From Polymyxa betae (lineage: Eukaryota > Endomyxa > Phytomyxea > Plasmodiophorida > Plasmodiophoridae), in the NCBI GenBank assembly GCA_003693705.1, contig RBZT01000706.1, positions 29,569 through 93,568 of the forward strand: a stretch of DNA of 64,000 bases, given 5' to 3'. The notes below the pieces were generated by a model. The model was not told the origin of the DNA. It saw nothing but the letters and a program-made list of their open reading frames with translations, and searched no databases. Shown in pieces: positions 32,805 to 43,124 of the stretch (within the stretch, counting starts at the first letter, position 1; each line of letters begins with the position of its first letter). Both the position numbers and the translations under genes were made by a program.

Positions 32805-33545
32805 TTACTGTACTGGAAAGGACATGCTCATATGCGCTGTGAGTTCAGCTTCGACTGAGTCGCCACGTCGTAACGGTCCAACACCGCTCGGGGTGCCGGT
32901 CAATACCAGATCCCCTTTGTTTAGAGTCATAACATGTGAACAATGTGAAATTAACGTTGAAATGTCGAACAACATCTGTGATGTACAGCCCTGTTGACGA
33001 ATAGCTCCGTTAACCTGATCTTCAGTTAGATGGGGATTGGAAGGGCGACCATCATGTCTACCTTAAGTACCAAGTTGAGATTCATTGGATCTTCAACTTG
33101 GTTTGCAGGTATAAACTCAGAAATAGGGCAGAATGTATCGAAGCCTTTAGCTGTAGCCCACGGAAGGCCATTTTTGGCAGCTTCCTTCTGCAATTCACGT
33201 GCTGTTAAATCCAATGCCAAGACATATCCTTGAACGTAATCCATGGCATTATCAGGATCGATGCAGGATACAGGGCCATCGCCAACAACGACACCAAGTT
33301 CTACTTCATGATGAACTTGGCTCAAATGCCTGGGAATAGAATAGAATCGCCCGCGAAAATACGAGAAGATGGCGGCTTCAAGAACTATACTTGGACGGTA
33401 CTAAACAAGCAGCCGAGAATAGCGAGACAACAGCATTTACAATCACAGGTTTGGTGAGGGGGGCGTTGTTCAGTTCAGCAATATGAGATGCATAATTCCT
33501 TGCAACCGCGACGATTAGCCGAGACCCGATATCACGAGCCCGCAT
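32805..33545 (-). CDS. FAHD1-like acylpyruvase/oxaloacetate decarboxylase, apparent frameshift
   Basis: Exons on the minus strand: 33545-33441, 33384-33062 and 33014-32805, with introns of 56 and 47 nt. Family motifs: V-A-R-N-Y-A-S-H at the start, F-L-K-P-P, H-H-E-V-E-L-G-V-V metal ligands, D-L-T-A-R, G-L-P-W-x-x-A-K-G-F-D, and D-L-V-L-T-G-T-P-S-G-V-G-P near the end. FAHD1 hydrolyses acylpyruvates and decarboxylates oxaloacetate in mitochondria. The F-L-K-P-P and H-H-E-V-E-L-G segments lie in different frames about 50 bp apart (near 33330); a single missing base would explain it. Using another acceptor (at about 33401) keeps an open frame but loses F-L-K-P-P. It may be a sequencing error, a pseudogene, or a real altered protein. 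Confidence 0.82.
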
Positions 33546-33691
33546 GGGACTGCAAAGGCAAATCCTTTAGATAACGCAATGGTCAGCTCGCACATAAAAA
33601 GTGAAACTTGCTTCCCTCTTTGCGCGAATACTAAACTTTAGGTAGGATCGAGAACGTTATGAATTTCTCGTAACATACTTTATCAATGTAA

Positions 33692-34407
33692 TTAGACAGT
33701 TGTCATAACCGACTCGTCACTGGGACGCCGAATCTGCATGGCGGCGAGACGCCTCTCCTTCTTCAAGTATCGGGTGCGGAAAACGAACAGCTGCCGAATA
33801 ATCATCACGTTCAGAATGCCACTGACGAATTCCAGAGCGAAAATCTTGATGTTCACAGGAAGAAAGACTTCTTTGTCGTCGATGATGATACCATCGGGAG
33901 GAGAGATCCAAATAAAGCACGCCATTCCTAAGGCCTAACATGGAAAGTCAGAAACCAAGGCAGATTCGTTGTCTGGATAATTACATGGCAGAAAATCGCT
34001 ATGGTATGCACAAGTTGAAACACGAGAGCAGATGCAGCAATGGTACTATTGGCATACGAGATTGTCATCAAGCATAATATCCCGGATATTAAACCTAAAG
34101 CAACACGGGCGCTTGATAATACCAAGTTCACTTTGATGGTCAGATTGTCATCGGCCGCAATGCGACTCCATTTCCACCAGAACAACATATCAGCACAGCC
34201 CAGCAGGGCAACAATCATAAAAAACAATGCCACGAGCAAGTACCGAAACGTCTTATTCGGCTGCAGAACACGAACATTCCTTTCAGGGATGTGATTAGGC
34301 GTCATGGTTTGGATATAGTTAGGGATATGAGTTCGTCGGGAATCGGAACTTGCCGACCTCGGATTGATCACCGAAATCGAACGTTCACTTCTGCTATGCT
34401 GACCCAT
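33692..34407 (-). CDS. four-TM membrane protein, unknown family
   Basis: Two exons (34407-33985 and 33934-33692; intron 50 nt) give 221 residues. About 55 polar, Ser/Arg/Pro-rich residues precede hydrophobic segments beginning R-Y-L-L-V-A-L-F-F-M-I-V-A-L-L-G, A-L-G-L-I-S-G-I-L-C-L-M, A-L-V-F-Q-L-V-H-T-I-A-I-F-C-H and, in exon 2, I-F-A-L-E-F-V-S-G-I-L-N-V-M. The C-terminus is basic (R-T-R-Y-L-K-K-E-R-R). A cytosolic N-terminus and four helices suggest a tetraspan-type protein, but no tetraspanin C-C-G motif is present. The upstream minus-strand gene ends only 69 bases before this ATG. Confidence 0.65.
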
Positions 34408-34476
34408 GCCTACGAAAGTACGAGAGAGAGAACAAGTTGAACATAGTCTATATTTAGATAAAAGCGTCTATAAAAA

Positions 34477-35244
34477 CTACCTGTTCCGTGACCATGACGT
34501 ATTAGATGTTAGTGGCTGCGCTCCTCGATGAGCTTTAGATGCTATTGGCATTTCCACCTTAGTCTTGATACTGTATCCGGGACCAATCCGGGACGTTATC
34601 GGGCAGATCGGGTACACGAGCGGCTCCGGTTTTATTGTTTTGGCTTGAGCGACACGTTGCTGGATAGCGTGCTCCATGATCCAGGCGGTTGGGCCGTCGT
34701 CTAGGATCTTTTTGATGTAGGGCTCAAGGCCTGACGAAGCTGTCGGCGTCGTGCAGGCTATTTCACGAATCGAGTCGATGACCGCCGAGAATAGCGAGGG
34801 CGAATCTTGGGTCGGAGATATGTAGGCGGCGTATTGCTGGAGCATTCCCGCAAGATTCAAATCGTGCATTGATTGAAGCAGAGCCATGCGATGATCGGTA
34901 ATCAGGTGCTCCATCAGTTCATCATAAGAATTAGATGACGCATCACACAATCGGCAGTATTGGGTGATCGAACTCTCAACGTTGTCCTTCTTTCGCAACA
35001 GATATTCAGCCATGGCGTACTCCATCGCTGATAAATCCACGCCGATTTGGGCAACAGCCGGTTTATAATCGGCGGCATTCTGGCTGCAGTTTTCATCGCC
35101 GTTTTCGCTGTCGTCCCCGCGCTCAGACGACGATTGCGTTGACGGCTCGCCCTCCAGGATTTTCTGATGATTGGACGCTACAAAGGCGCTGGCCGACGCC
35201 AAAATCCCCAGCCCTCCTTCGTCTTCGACTGATTTAAACGCCAT
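34477..35244 (-). CDS. zinc-finger-containing protein, unknown
   Basis: A 255-residue frame from the ATG at 35244. An acidic polar N-terminus (Ser, Glu, Asp, Asn) is followed by a single C2H2-like motif, Y-C-R-L-C-D-A-S-x-x-S-Y-D-E-L-M-E-H-L-I-T-D-H (about residues 95-118), then a helical region and a Pro/Ser-rich tail. One finger alone would not read a long DNA site, so it may bind protein or RNA. A possible splice donor (A-C-A-G|GTAG) lies at the stop codon, so the true C-terminus may differ slightly. No family is recognised. Confidence 0.55.
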   Translation of the reverse strand: MAFKSVEDEGGLGILASASAFVASNHQKILEGEPSTQSSSERGDDSENGDENCSQNAADYKPAVAQIGVDLSAMEYAMAEYLLRKKDNVESSITQYCRLCDASSNSYDELMEHLITDHRMALLQSMHDLNLAGMLQQYAAYISPTQDSPSLFSAVIDSIREIACTTPTASSGLEPYIKKILDDGPTAWIMEHAIQQRVAQAKTIKPEPLVYPICPITSRIGPGYSIKTKVEMPIASKAHRGAQPLTSNTSWSRNR

Positions 35245-35477
35245 ATCGCGTTCAGAGATATGTAAATCCCATAATAATCAGCAAGTACTCTGTGACGATA
35301 TCTGAGAGGTCGTACTGTCCATTTCCAAACAAGCAACCAAGTCGTCACGGTACCGTATCTCCATTTCTTTTGCAACCAAGCTGAATAAAGCGAATCCAGA
35401 TGAGAATGTTCGAAACCGTACTGAAGGATAGTACGATTGAGATCCCAAATTGAGCTAGAGATTTCATTGCAATTCAG

Positions 35478-35726
35478 ATGTCTCTACTGGTAGAGCGGCT
35501 TGAGGTTTATGACCTTGGACAAGCAGCAAAGTTCAGGTACTTGATCTATCCCTTCTGTAGTGCACACGGAAGCGAAAATGATGTAAGATGTCTCGAATCT
35601 GCTATGTTTCACCAATTAGGCTTGTCCCAAGACGCTTTTGAGGCGGCTTACGATGGAAGGAATGCCAGTATTGTACGCGACTTGGAGATTCGTATGTCAG
35701 TCACCGATGAACATCGCCTCCGATGA
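35478..35726 (+). CDS. small hypothetical protein, 82 residues
   Basis: A short frame from an ATG at 35478, just after a possible acceptor. Composition is normal for a soluble protein (helical, mildly acidic), with no signal peptide, membrane span or motif I know. It sits between the zinc-finger gene (-) and the membrane paralogue (+). It may be an exon of a longer transcript or not a gene. Confidence 0.35.
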   Translation: MSLLVERLEVYDLGQAAKFRYLIYPFCSAHGSENDVRCLESAMFHQLGLSQDAFEAAYDGRNASIVRDLEIRMSVTDEHRLR

Positions 35727-35847
35727 ATCGGAATCATCCATACCAACTCCGACGTCAATTTAACGGATTGCTATCCGATGAATAAACCATTCCAGACGTT
35801 GGCAGTGTAAGTTCATCATCAAGTCGAGTTCATCTAACAACAATACG

Positions 35848-36795
35848 ATGAAATCGACAGAGCCAGTGTCGTGGGCGCGAACATGCCTTATCCAGGCGCA
35901 ATGGTTTACATTCGTTGTTGACTGCGGGTTGGTGATTCTGATCGCATTCATTATCACGGTCATAGCGGGCTCACCAACCCTGTATTGGCGAACAGGAGCG
36001 CCAACAGTGGCGCTTACTATCATTGAGCAATGCTGGGACATTCTGCTGTGCCTACTTTTTATTATAGCTACATGTGCAATCATGTTTATGTCGCCTGAAG
36101 TCAGAGGATCGAAATGGTCCTTCTACCACGGCGCCGTCGTCGGCTATGGTATTCCTTTTGGACTTCATTTGATTGGTGAAGCTTCGAGTTGGTTTCAGGC
36201 GCCTCAGTCGCCATCGCTTGCGGGTCTTTCCGTTTTAAGCGCTTATTTGGGTGGCATGACGTTATGTTCCTCTTTCGTCTACTGGATGATGTTATCACCA
36301 CCCCAGTTCCGAGATGTTGTTAACAATCGATACTGGATCAAGCAAGGGCAACATGTTGCTGATACTTCAATGGTGATGTTTCTGTCGCTTCTTACAATGG
36401 TCAGCGCTGCATGCATGCTTTGGATTATTCTAGCCGTCCAGACCCAGCAAGCTTTCGCCATGATTATCAATACGGCAGCTTATGTGCTCGTCTTGATCTA
36501 TCTTTACTTAGTCAAGGTGAATTATTTCACATCGTTTATGGCATTAGGAGCTCTGGCTGGAGCCTTCACTGCTATCGCCATCATAGCCGCCAAATGGACG
36601 TTTAACTTTGCAAGCCGCTGGACGATTGCAGACACACCATGGAAAGCCGATCTGTTCATGGTTGCATTGGCATTTCAGGCGGCCTTATGCTTATCCGTAA
36701 TCCCGTTCTTGTTTATATGGAAAAGGAAGGAAGATCAAATCTCAGCGATCAAAGGAGGTGGTGCGGAAGGCTATGCAGAACATCTTTCCGCCTAG
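35848..36795 (+). CDS. multi-pass membrane protein, paralogue of the 30.3-31.2 kb gene
   Basis: Intronless, 315 residues from the ATG at 35848, with about eight hydrophobic segments. Blocks shared with the minus-strand gene 4.6 kb away include L-Y-W-R-T-G, F-Y-H-G-x-x-x-G-Y, L-A-G-L-S-V-L-S-A, C-M-L-W-I-I-L-A-V-Q-T-Q-Q-A-F-A-M-I-I-N and K-W-T-F-N-F-A-S. The C-terminus is short, charged and Gly-rich. The pair is inverted, so the duplication was not a simple tandem one. The family and function are unknown to me. Confidence 0.82.
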   Translation: MKSTEPVSWARTCLIQAQWFTFVVDCGLVILIAFIITVIAGSPTLYWRTGAPTVALTIIEQCWDILLCLLFIIATCAIMFMSPEVRGSKWSFYHGAVVGYGIPFGLHLIGEASSWFQAPQSPSLAGLSVLSAYLGGMTLCSSFVYWMMLSPPQFRDVVNNRYWIKQGQHVADTSMVMFLSLLTMVSAACMLWIILAVQTQQAFAMIINTAAYVLVLIYLYLVKVNYFTSFMALGALAGAFTAIAIIAAKWTFNFASRWTIADTPWKADLFMVALAFQAALCLSVIPFLFIWKRKEDQISAIKGGGAEGYAEHLSA

Positions 36796-36901
36796 ATTTC
36801 AAATTAAACAATAAACACACTGTCCCGAGACCTATTCCACGACCCAGCGAATGGCATCTATCTGCCTTCATCAACCTATTCAAATGAAGCAGAAGAAGCG
36901 A

Positions 36902-37080
36902 GCGCCTTCACTCTTCAGACGTTTGCGTTACCTATTGGAGCAGCTGTAAAGGCTGCGCCACATTGCTGTCAAAGTCAAACAGAGCAAGTACTGATAGGTT
37001 GCACCTTCACTCTGCAGACATTTGCGTTATTATTATACTTCTTAGTGCAGCTGTAAGGCTGCGCCCCATTGCTGTCAAAC
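36902..37080. repeat. direct duplication, about 75-80 bp, period about 100 bp
   Basis: Two copies, starting at about 36902 and 37001, share CACTCT-CAGAC-TTTGCGTTA, GCAGCTGTAA-GGCTGCGCC and CATTGCTGTCAAA, with small insertions between. They lie in the 442-bp gap between the membrane-protein gene and CASD1, directly upstream of CASD1. No coding sense is seen; the rest of the gap looks unremarkable. Confidence 0.8.
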
Positions 37081-37237
37081 AGGCAACCAGATCAATGACA
37101 TGGGTTTAGGGTTGGAGTCTGCTGCGACCTTTCAGGTTGCAGCAGACAGAGGCAGATGGTGGTCTACATCCAGACTCTGTGAAGGTTCTTCCATTCGTGC
37201 AGGCTGCCTGCATTTCCATTCGTACAGGCCGGTGACG

Positions 37238-40118
37238 ATGAGCAGGACGGCAGCGGTCGATGGCGACAATGATATGGAAATCGAGTTGTCCGAACATAAA
37301 CCGCTTCGGCATGATTCGATATTGAAGCCGAACTCGCAGGCTGAGTTTGCTTTGCTTAACTGGGCGTCGGGAGCGTTTGCTGTTATATTATTCGCCACTA
37401 TAACGTTGCTAGCCGTTATATGCTATGTTCAGGCTGTAGCTATAGGTATCGCGAGTTTCGACGTCATTGCGAAGAAGCTAATGCTATCTAGTATCTGGCT
37501 ATCAGAACAAACATTTAGCTGAGAAATGCATGATATCCTTAGCATCATCGAAATATGACCAAGAATGCTATGTTGAACTGAAATCTGTAACAAAAATCAA
37601 TACGTTATTTCGCAATAGATGGATTCATTTTGTAAGCATGATATCGAGGATATTTATGGTTTCCAAATGAACTGTAGATGGGCGAGTCGTTTAGTCGGGA
37701 CGCCTTTCATGGTTTGAAGTCATTGCAGTTCGGCACAGGACCGAGCCCAATAAAGCGTGGCGACCATTCCGATCAGACCTATAGATCTGGGTCGTCTTTA
37801 GCAACGTTCAAATGGGCCCCGATTCTCAACGACATCGTTAGCACAGAATTGCCAAAAAATCGTGGCGTGTTTTCTCACCCCGATTATGTGTACATAGCTG
37901 TTGGCCTACACGATATTCTATATCGAAACGAAGGCCTGGAACCTGATACCAGTAAATTCATTAGCAAACTACGAATGCTCACTCAACAAGCTCGGCTGGT
38001 AATGCTGGAAGTCCCACCGGCTATCGATAGGTCGAGACTATCTCCTGCAAAAGCTGAAGTCGCTCATTTTGACAACGACGCTATTTCGAATTGGATTGGT
38101 TTGCTGACGAAAAGCATTCAAAGCTCAAAACTCAACGTTCTTATCCTCTCTCGGGTACGACGTCTTTTGTTTATGGTGCTGTGACTAACAGGATTGATTG
38201 TCTCAGTGGCAAACGGAACCATTTCAAGACCAGGATGATGGAATTCATTCGATGATTAAGATGTCGCTTTCAACAGATCGCATCGTACAAACCATTTACT
38301 GGCATGAATTTCCATCGTCATCGCTGCCCTTCTCCAGCGCGGTGTTCTCATTGGCTGTTGCCGGCGTCGTTATTCTGGGAGCTGTCACATGGCTCCAGAT
38401 ACGTTCGACGTTTTTCTCTGTCTGTTTGACAGAATCGATCGCTGCCTATTGCGTATCGGTGCCGAGACCGCAAAGTCTCGTAACCAAGATAGCGTTTATG
38501 TCATATTCTGATGCCTTCGTAAAGGTTAATCTCTGATCGAATTTTTTCAGCATGGATGGATCTTCTGTTGTCATTTTCTTGGATTTTATTCGATGTGATT
38601 TTGCTTGCTGTTACTTTTAATTTTTGCAATTTACTGATAAGGACTGATTCCGAATAGTTTCTGCAATCGTGTGCGATTGTATTCATCATTATGACTGCTG
38701 TTTATCTGGCTGATGGTCCAAATCCTGTGTTTGTTCTGAATCACAAAACAAGAAACAACATTGTCTTTGCTGCGCTTTATATCGCAACCTTGATTGCCGC
38801 CATTATGTACCGGCGTCGGCTACCAGCAAACGTTTCTGGAGATAAAGCTGTGCTTAATCGGTTGCAAACAGAAGAATGGAAAGGTAATGATCGCCGACGC
38901 CACTCCCAGAATCGTTTGAACGAAAGCCCAGGTATGATGCAGGTAGCGTTCATTTGGTATCATTTGTTCGATGCTGCTTCTACGTACAACTTAATTCGCG
39001 TCTTTGTCACAAGTTACGTTTGGATGACGGGATTCGGTAACTTCATGTTCTTCCAGTCCAGACAGGATTTCTCTTTGCATCGCATCATGAAGGTATGTGA
39101 TTTCATTCCCTCTTGATTTTGATGATTCAGTGTATGCATTGAGCTAGACTCTTTTTCGCTTGAATTTTCTCGTTGCGCTACTATACGTAGTCCTTCAACG
39201 GGAATGGATGCTCTATTATATCTGCCCACTTCATACGATCTATTTTCTCCTTGTTTGGCTCGTGGCTCGCTGCCCACCATCCCCAAGCTCATCTAAGGCC
39301 GGCTGTTACAAAGCTGTTGCCAGTATCGCGTTCTTGTTGACGATATTTTTCGTAAGCATGAACCTGATAATGTGGCAATTTTTCATTGCTGTTAGGTCCC
39401 GGGGCTGTTCGAACGTTTGTTTTCCATTTGGGGCGGTTTGTTTCTGCGAAACGGCTCTCTGTGGGAATGGCGGTTTCGGGCTCAACTTGATGCGTTCTCG
39501 TCGTCGATCGGAATTTTATGCGCTTGCATGCTGCCTACTGCCCTCACGTATCTCAACAAATGTGACAATCGGCAACGAATTAAGATCGCGGCAGCGTCTG
39601 TCTTCGTCATGATCGGTTGGCTAATCCTGTGCTATCCGATGGATAAATCGGTATATAACCGCCTGCACGCTTATATCGGATTCGTGCCTATGCTGGCCTA
39701 TGTCGTGATAAGGAACATCTTCCCCGATATCAGGGATACTTATATGCCGCTATTCCAATTTATTGGCACAATCACATTAGAGACCTACCTTCTGCAATTG
39801 CATTTATATATGGTTCGATTTCCGTAGTTTTGTTTCCCGTTTCTGAGATGAGTTATATAGAGTCATGATGCCAAGATGGTGATCATGTATCTACCTGAGA
39901 ATCCAGTATTGAATTTCGTATTATCCACCTGTTTATATCTATTAGCATCGTATTTAATATTTAAGGCAACAGTCTCGATCAACGATTTCCTGTTCCCATC
40001 AACGTCTTGGTCGGAAATCCTGCTCAGGCGAATTCTTCCTGTGGTCGTCGTCGTTTCTAGCGGGACCCTGCTGGATTCGATCTTGAAATTTTCTCTCCAA
40101 TCACATTATTTGCACTAA
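37238..40118 (+). CDS. CASD1-like sialate O-acetyltransferase (Cas1p family)
   Basis: Eight exons (37238-37490, 37543-37631, 37678-38154, 38207-38479, 38658-39092, 39148-39351, 39396-39812, 39861-40118) give 801 residues; human CASD1 has 797. One N-terminal membrane anchor precedes a lumenal SGNH/PC-esterase-like domain: F-M-G-E-S-F-S-R block with the Ser nucleophile, D-D-G-I-H with the later Asp/His. About ten helices follow: L-N-R-L-Q-T-E-E-W-K-G, L-F-R-L-N-F-L-V, G-S-L-W-E-W-R-F-R-A-Q-L-D, L-E-T-Y-L-L-Q-L-H and P-E-N-P-V-L-N. CASD1 adds O-acetyl groups to sialic acid in the Golgi; fungal Cas1 and plant RWA relatives acetylate wall polysaccharides. The acceptor here cannot be told. An alternative in-frame ATG lies at 37100. 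Confidence 0.92.
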
Positions 40119-40262
40119 ACACTCGGAAATTTCACTTAACCGGCATTGATCGTCTCAGGTTGTGCGTTGGATTGATTGAGTCATGTCTTTGGAACTTCAG
40201 TTGAATGTGAGTCATTGCAAGCATCGTATCTCGTGTTTCCGATCAGGATGGACATTCCCCAA

Positions 40263-41413
40263 ATGAAGAGGCGACATTGTAATATTATTATCATGACATT
40301 CGCTGTGGCTTTATCTATTCGGTTCGTGGTCGCCGATTCTGACCATCACAACCATAATTCTGACGGCGATCACGGCGACTGGAGCCATCACCATCACGAC
40401 GACGAGGATGATCACGGTCATCATTATGATCACGAGGACCATGACCATCACGGTAATACCGCCTCAAACCGATGCCATCATTTATTGAGATTTCATCAGA
40501 TCACGGCAAGCATGGGCATTCACATAAAGACGACGGCCATCATCATCATGGTACGTCTGCATTAAGGTATCATTCGCTGCCGTTTGATACTCGTCGCTAG
40601 ATGACCACGACCATCACCGTGACGACGAGCATCATCATGGCGACCACGATGACGAAGACCATCACCATCACACCGAACACCACGACGAAATGGACGAAGA
40701 CCAGCACCAAGACCAACACCAAGGTCAGAATCATTGCGATCGTTGCGACTCCTTCATCGTTGACACAGCACAGGTATGGAGCAGGAGCTGCATCAGGATA
40801 CAGAAGCCGGGTTCGATCAGCATCAGCTTGCTGGGCCCGATCCGTCGCTGGAGACGCATATGTGGGTCGTGCAGTCCCAGCATCAGTCGATCGACGAACA
40901 TATCGACGAATCCATGCACGTCGGTGAACACGCCGATAGAGGCGATGAAGTCGAACATGGAGTGCGTTGTTCGGATGTTGGGCTTCGTGCCGGTTCTGAG
41001 ATGTTTGTTAGAACGATCATCATAAAGATAGGGAGCATCATGATCATCACGACGATCACGATCATCACGATACTGAGCGTGAGGACCATCGAGATAGCGA
41101 TGACGGTGGGGGAGAACAAATGCCTTGTGTACGAGATCTGATTGATGTCTGTAGATGATGACGATCATCATGATGACGAACACGAGCATCATCACCATTA
41201 CGATCACGGTAAGAATTGTCGTCACACCAACCTCATGACGATGACGATGATATAGACGACCACCATGACCATGATGACGATGACGAAGATGAAGATCATC
41301 ATTCGCATCATGACGACGGTATGCAAAACACAGATTCGGTATGCAAGTTCTTTTACTGATGCAATGGCTCAGATGAAGACGAGCATGAGCATGAGCATCA
41401 TCGCCATCATTGA
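40263..41413 (+). CDS. secreted His/Asp-rich protein made of small phase-1 exons
   Basis: From the ATG at 40263 a signal peptide (I-I-I-M-T-F-A-V-A-L-S-I-R-F-V-V-A) leads into a mature chain dominated by His, Asp and Glu. Likely exons: 40263-40452, 40500-40550, 40601-40723, 40774 to about 40976, 41028-41105, 41155-41208, 41256-41318, 41373-41413. Introns are 47-54 nt, except the fourth, whose donor is uncertain. Exon 4 is less His-rich (Glu/Gln/His/Ser) and may be the only folded part. All assigned introns fall after the first base of a codon, and five internal exons are multiples of three, so each can be gained or lost without frameshift. Such His/Asp-rich chains bind Zn, Cu or Ni; a metal-buffering or zinc-capture role is inference. 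No ZIP or CDF transporter helices are visible. Confidence 0.75.
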
Positions 41414-41719
41414 TGATCGTTGCAGCAATTTGATAATAATTTATGTCCTGTTCTCTTCTTATATCTCTTTGGAAATTGTTCAATACATCATGTTATTGCT
41501 ATTCGACGATCAGGCTATCTTGTCATGGCTCGATATTCGCAAGCATTGAATGTGACTCATTTCGACATCTTCGCGGATTTGTTGCATAGCTTGACATTCA
41601 AGTATCCTTTCGCAGATAGCTTGATACCTTTGGATTTCGTTGCTAATCGCGCGCTGCTGACCTCCGGTTGCTAAAAGACATAGCCAAATCGAGCAGAACC
41701 GATCAGCAAACACGCATTG

Positions 41720-41985
41720 TCGGATTTGCCCGGTCGTCTGACAGTATGCGTCCATATACGTTCAGCATTTTCGTGCAAATTTTCTGATGGAGGCTAAAGA
41801 AACACAATCTAAAGCAACTGGTAGCTGACGACATAACCCATCGACTGTATAGTGGTATCGAGGGCCTTTTAGGCTTTCTCCGGTTAGTGGCTTCATGCGT
41901 GCGAACGTTTTCTGAAACTGCCACGTTAACGCCCCTACCGGTAGGTGTCTCTTGGCTCGCGCGAACATCCTTTTGGATTATCATA
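41720..41985 (-). pseudogene. relic of a DDE transposase (DDE_3 superfamily endonuclease type)
   Basis: On the minus strand a fragment reads Y-H-Y-T-V-D-G-L-C-R-Q-L-P-V-A-L-D-C-V-S-L then A-S-I-R-K-F-A-R-K-C, a stop, and T-Y-M-D-A-Y. This fits the C-terminal region of the transposase found at the right end of the window (V-P-L-A-L-N-T-V-S-I ... R-R-F-A-R-K ... R-Y-I-D-A-Y). The stop sits where the family has a Trp (TGG to TGA). Upstream frames are broken. Only the last 60-80 residues are recognisable, so it is a decayed copy. Confidence 0.7.
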
Positions 41986-42511
41986 TCATTATACTATCAT
42001 ATCTGACTTGGGTTGATTTGTTTTGGCATTCTAGCATATTATCGAACGTCATAATTGCGGTAATCTTTATGTTGGTCTCAACGCTTTGGAACAGCGTCGG
42101 CGGGGTTGTTTGAATATACGATACGGTGTAGGCGATTTTTTTTTTGTTTGTTTGCAATTTGATGGTTTATCATCGGTACTCTTTGATACTGTTTGAGGCG
42201 GTACTGACGTATTCTGTTGCTTTGATCTCTATTCGGTGACGCTTACGAGGGCTCTTAATGCGGCCGACTAGCTGTCGGTAACTATTACACATGTTTCCCT
42301 GGAAAATTCTTATGGGTCATTCTTTTATTTGTTTTCATAATGATATTATTTTTCATATTCTTTTTATAATGCGCCGAAATCCATATCATCCAAACTCATA
42401 CCCTCCAAACCCATAACATCCAAATCCATACCCCATTTCCCTGGTGCTATCGCTTTTGAAGACCTCTGGACATGGCATGCTTTTTTGTGAATCGCAGGCA
42501 CTTATAATGGC

Positions 42512-42748
42512 ATGAGCACAACAGGTCTCGCTCGAGGACTTTGCGAAAACAATCAGAATCCGATTCCCAGCGGCGGCAGGCTATGCTTGCAATCGTTGCA
42601 CTGCGAGCCGCCAGTTTATCAGAAGAGGGTTTCTGATATCGCGTATGGGCCAATTGTGAGTTATTGCATAAGCGAGATTAATGATGAAGTTGAACCCGAT
42701 TTTGTGCTGCTGGCTTCTGGGATTGAATGCCACGACTGGGACCTATGA
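42512..42748 (+). CDS. small doubtful frame, 78 residues
   Basis: An ATG-started frame with plausible amino-acid use (C-E-P-P-V-Y, C-I-S-E-I-N-D-E-V-E-P-D-F-V-L-L-A-S-G) and a possible 3' splice site just upstream (ATCGCAG). I do not recognise it, and nothing adjacent extends it. It may be an exon remnant. Confidence 0.25.
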   Translation: MSTTGLARGLCENNQNPIPSGGRLCLQSLHCEPPVYQKRVSDIAYGPIVSYCISEINDEVEPDFVLLASGIECHDWDL

Positions 42749-43124
42749 ACACCAACAACCTCGTAAAGGACTATATCAGTTGGATATTACTACAATAAAT
42801 AACAGGCAGAGGTGTGGCCGCAATCGCGATCTTTGTTCGTAAAATCGCTGAAATGAAAAAAGCATTGATCGTGTATGTAAACAACTGACTACCATTGTTT
42901 TACATTCCGCGAAGCGGCAAGACATCATCAATGCCGGCACTCGCCTACAGGCATCACAAACCACGGTCGCGTGATTGTTGAGTGCATGAAAGCAGTTCAG
43001 CTGAGATGTGGAATCCGAGTAATGCATCACGATAGCCATTGCATCAAACTTGCATCCCAAATAACAATGAACGGTCCATATCCCTTCCTTTACTTTTAAA
43101 ACAGCAGGTAAAAGTACAGCTTCC

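Larger units (their letters stand above)
41414..43124. other. gene-poor stretch, about 1.7 kb
   Basis: It contains the transposase relic at 41720-41985, AT-rich DNA at about 41980-42370, a short run of CATA/CCAAA-type repeats at about 42380-42435 (unit near TCCAAACCCATA), and one small doubtful frame at 42512. No further gene is supported. Confidence 0.4.

Noticed and set aside
40731-41483. 250-residue minus-strand frame rich in His and Arg
   Set aside because: It mirrors the GAT/CAT-rich exons of the His/Asp-rich gene; introns and signal peptide support the plus strand.
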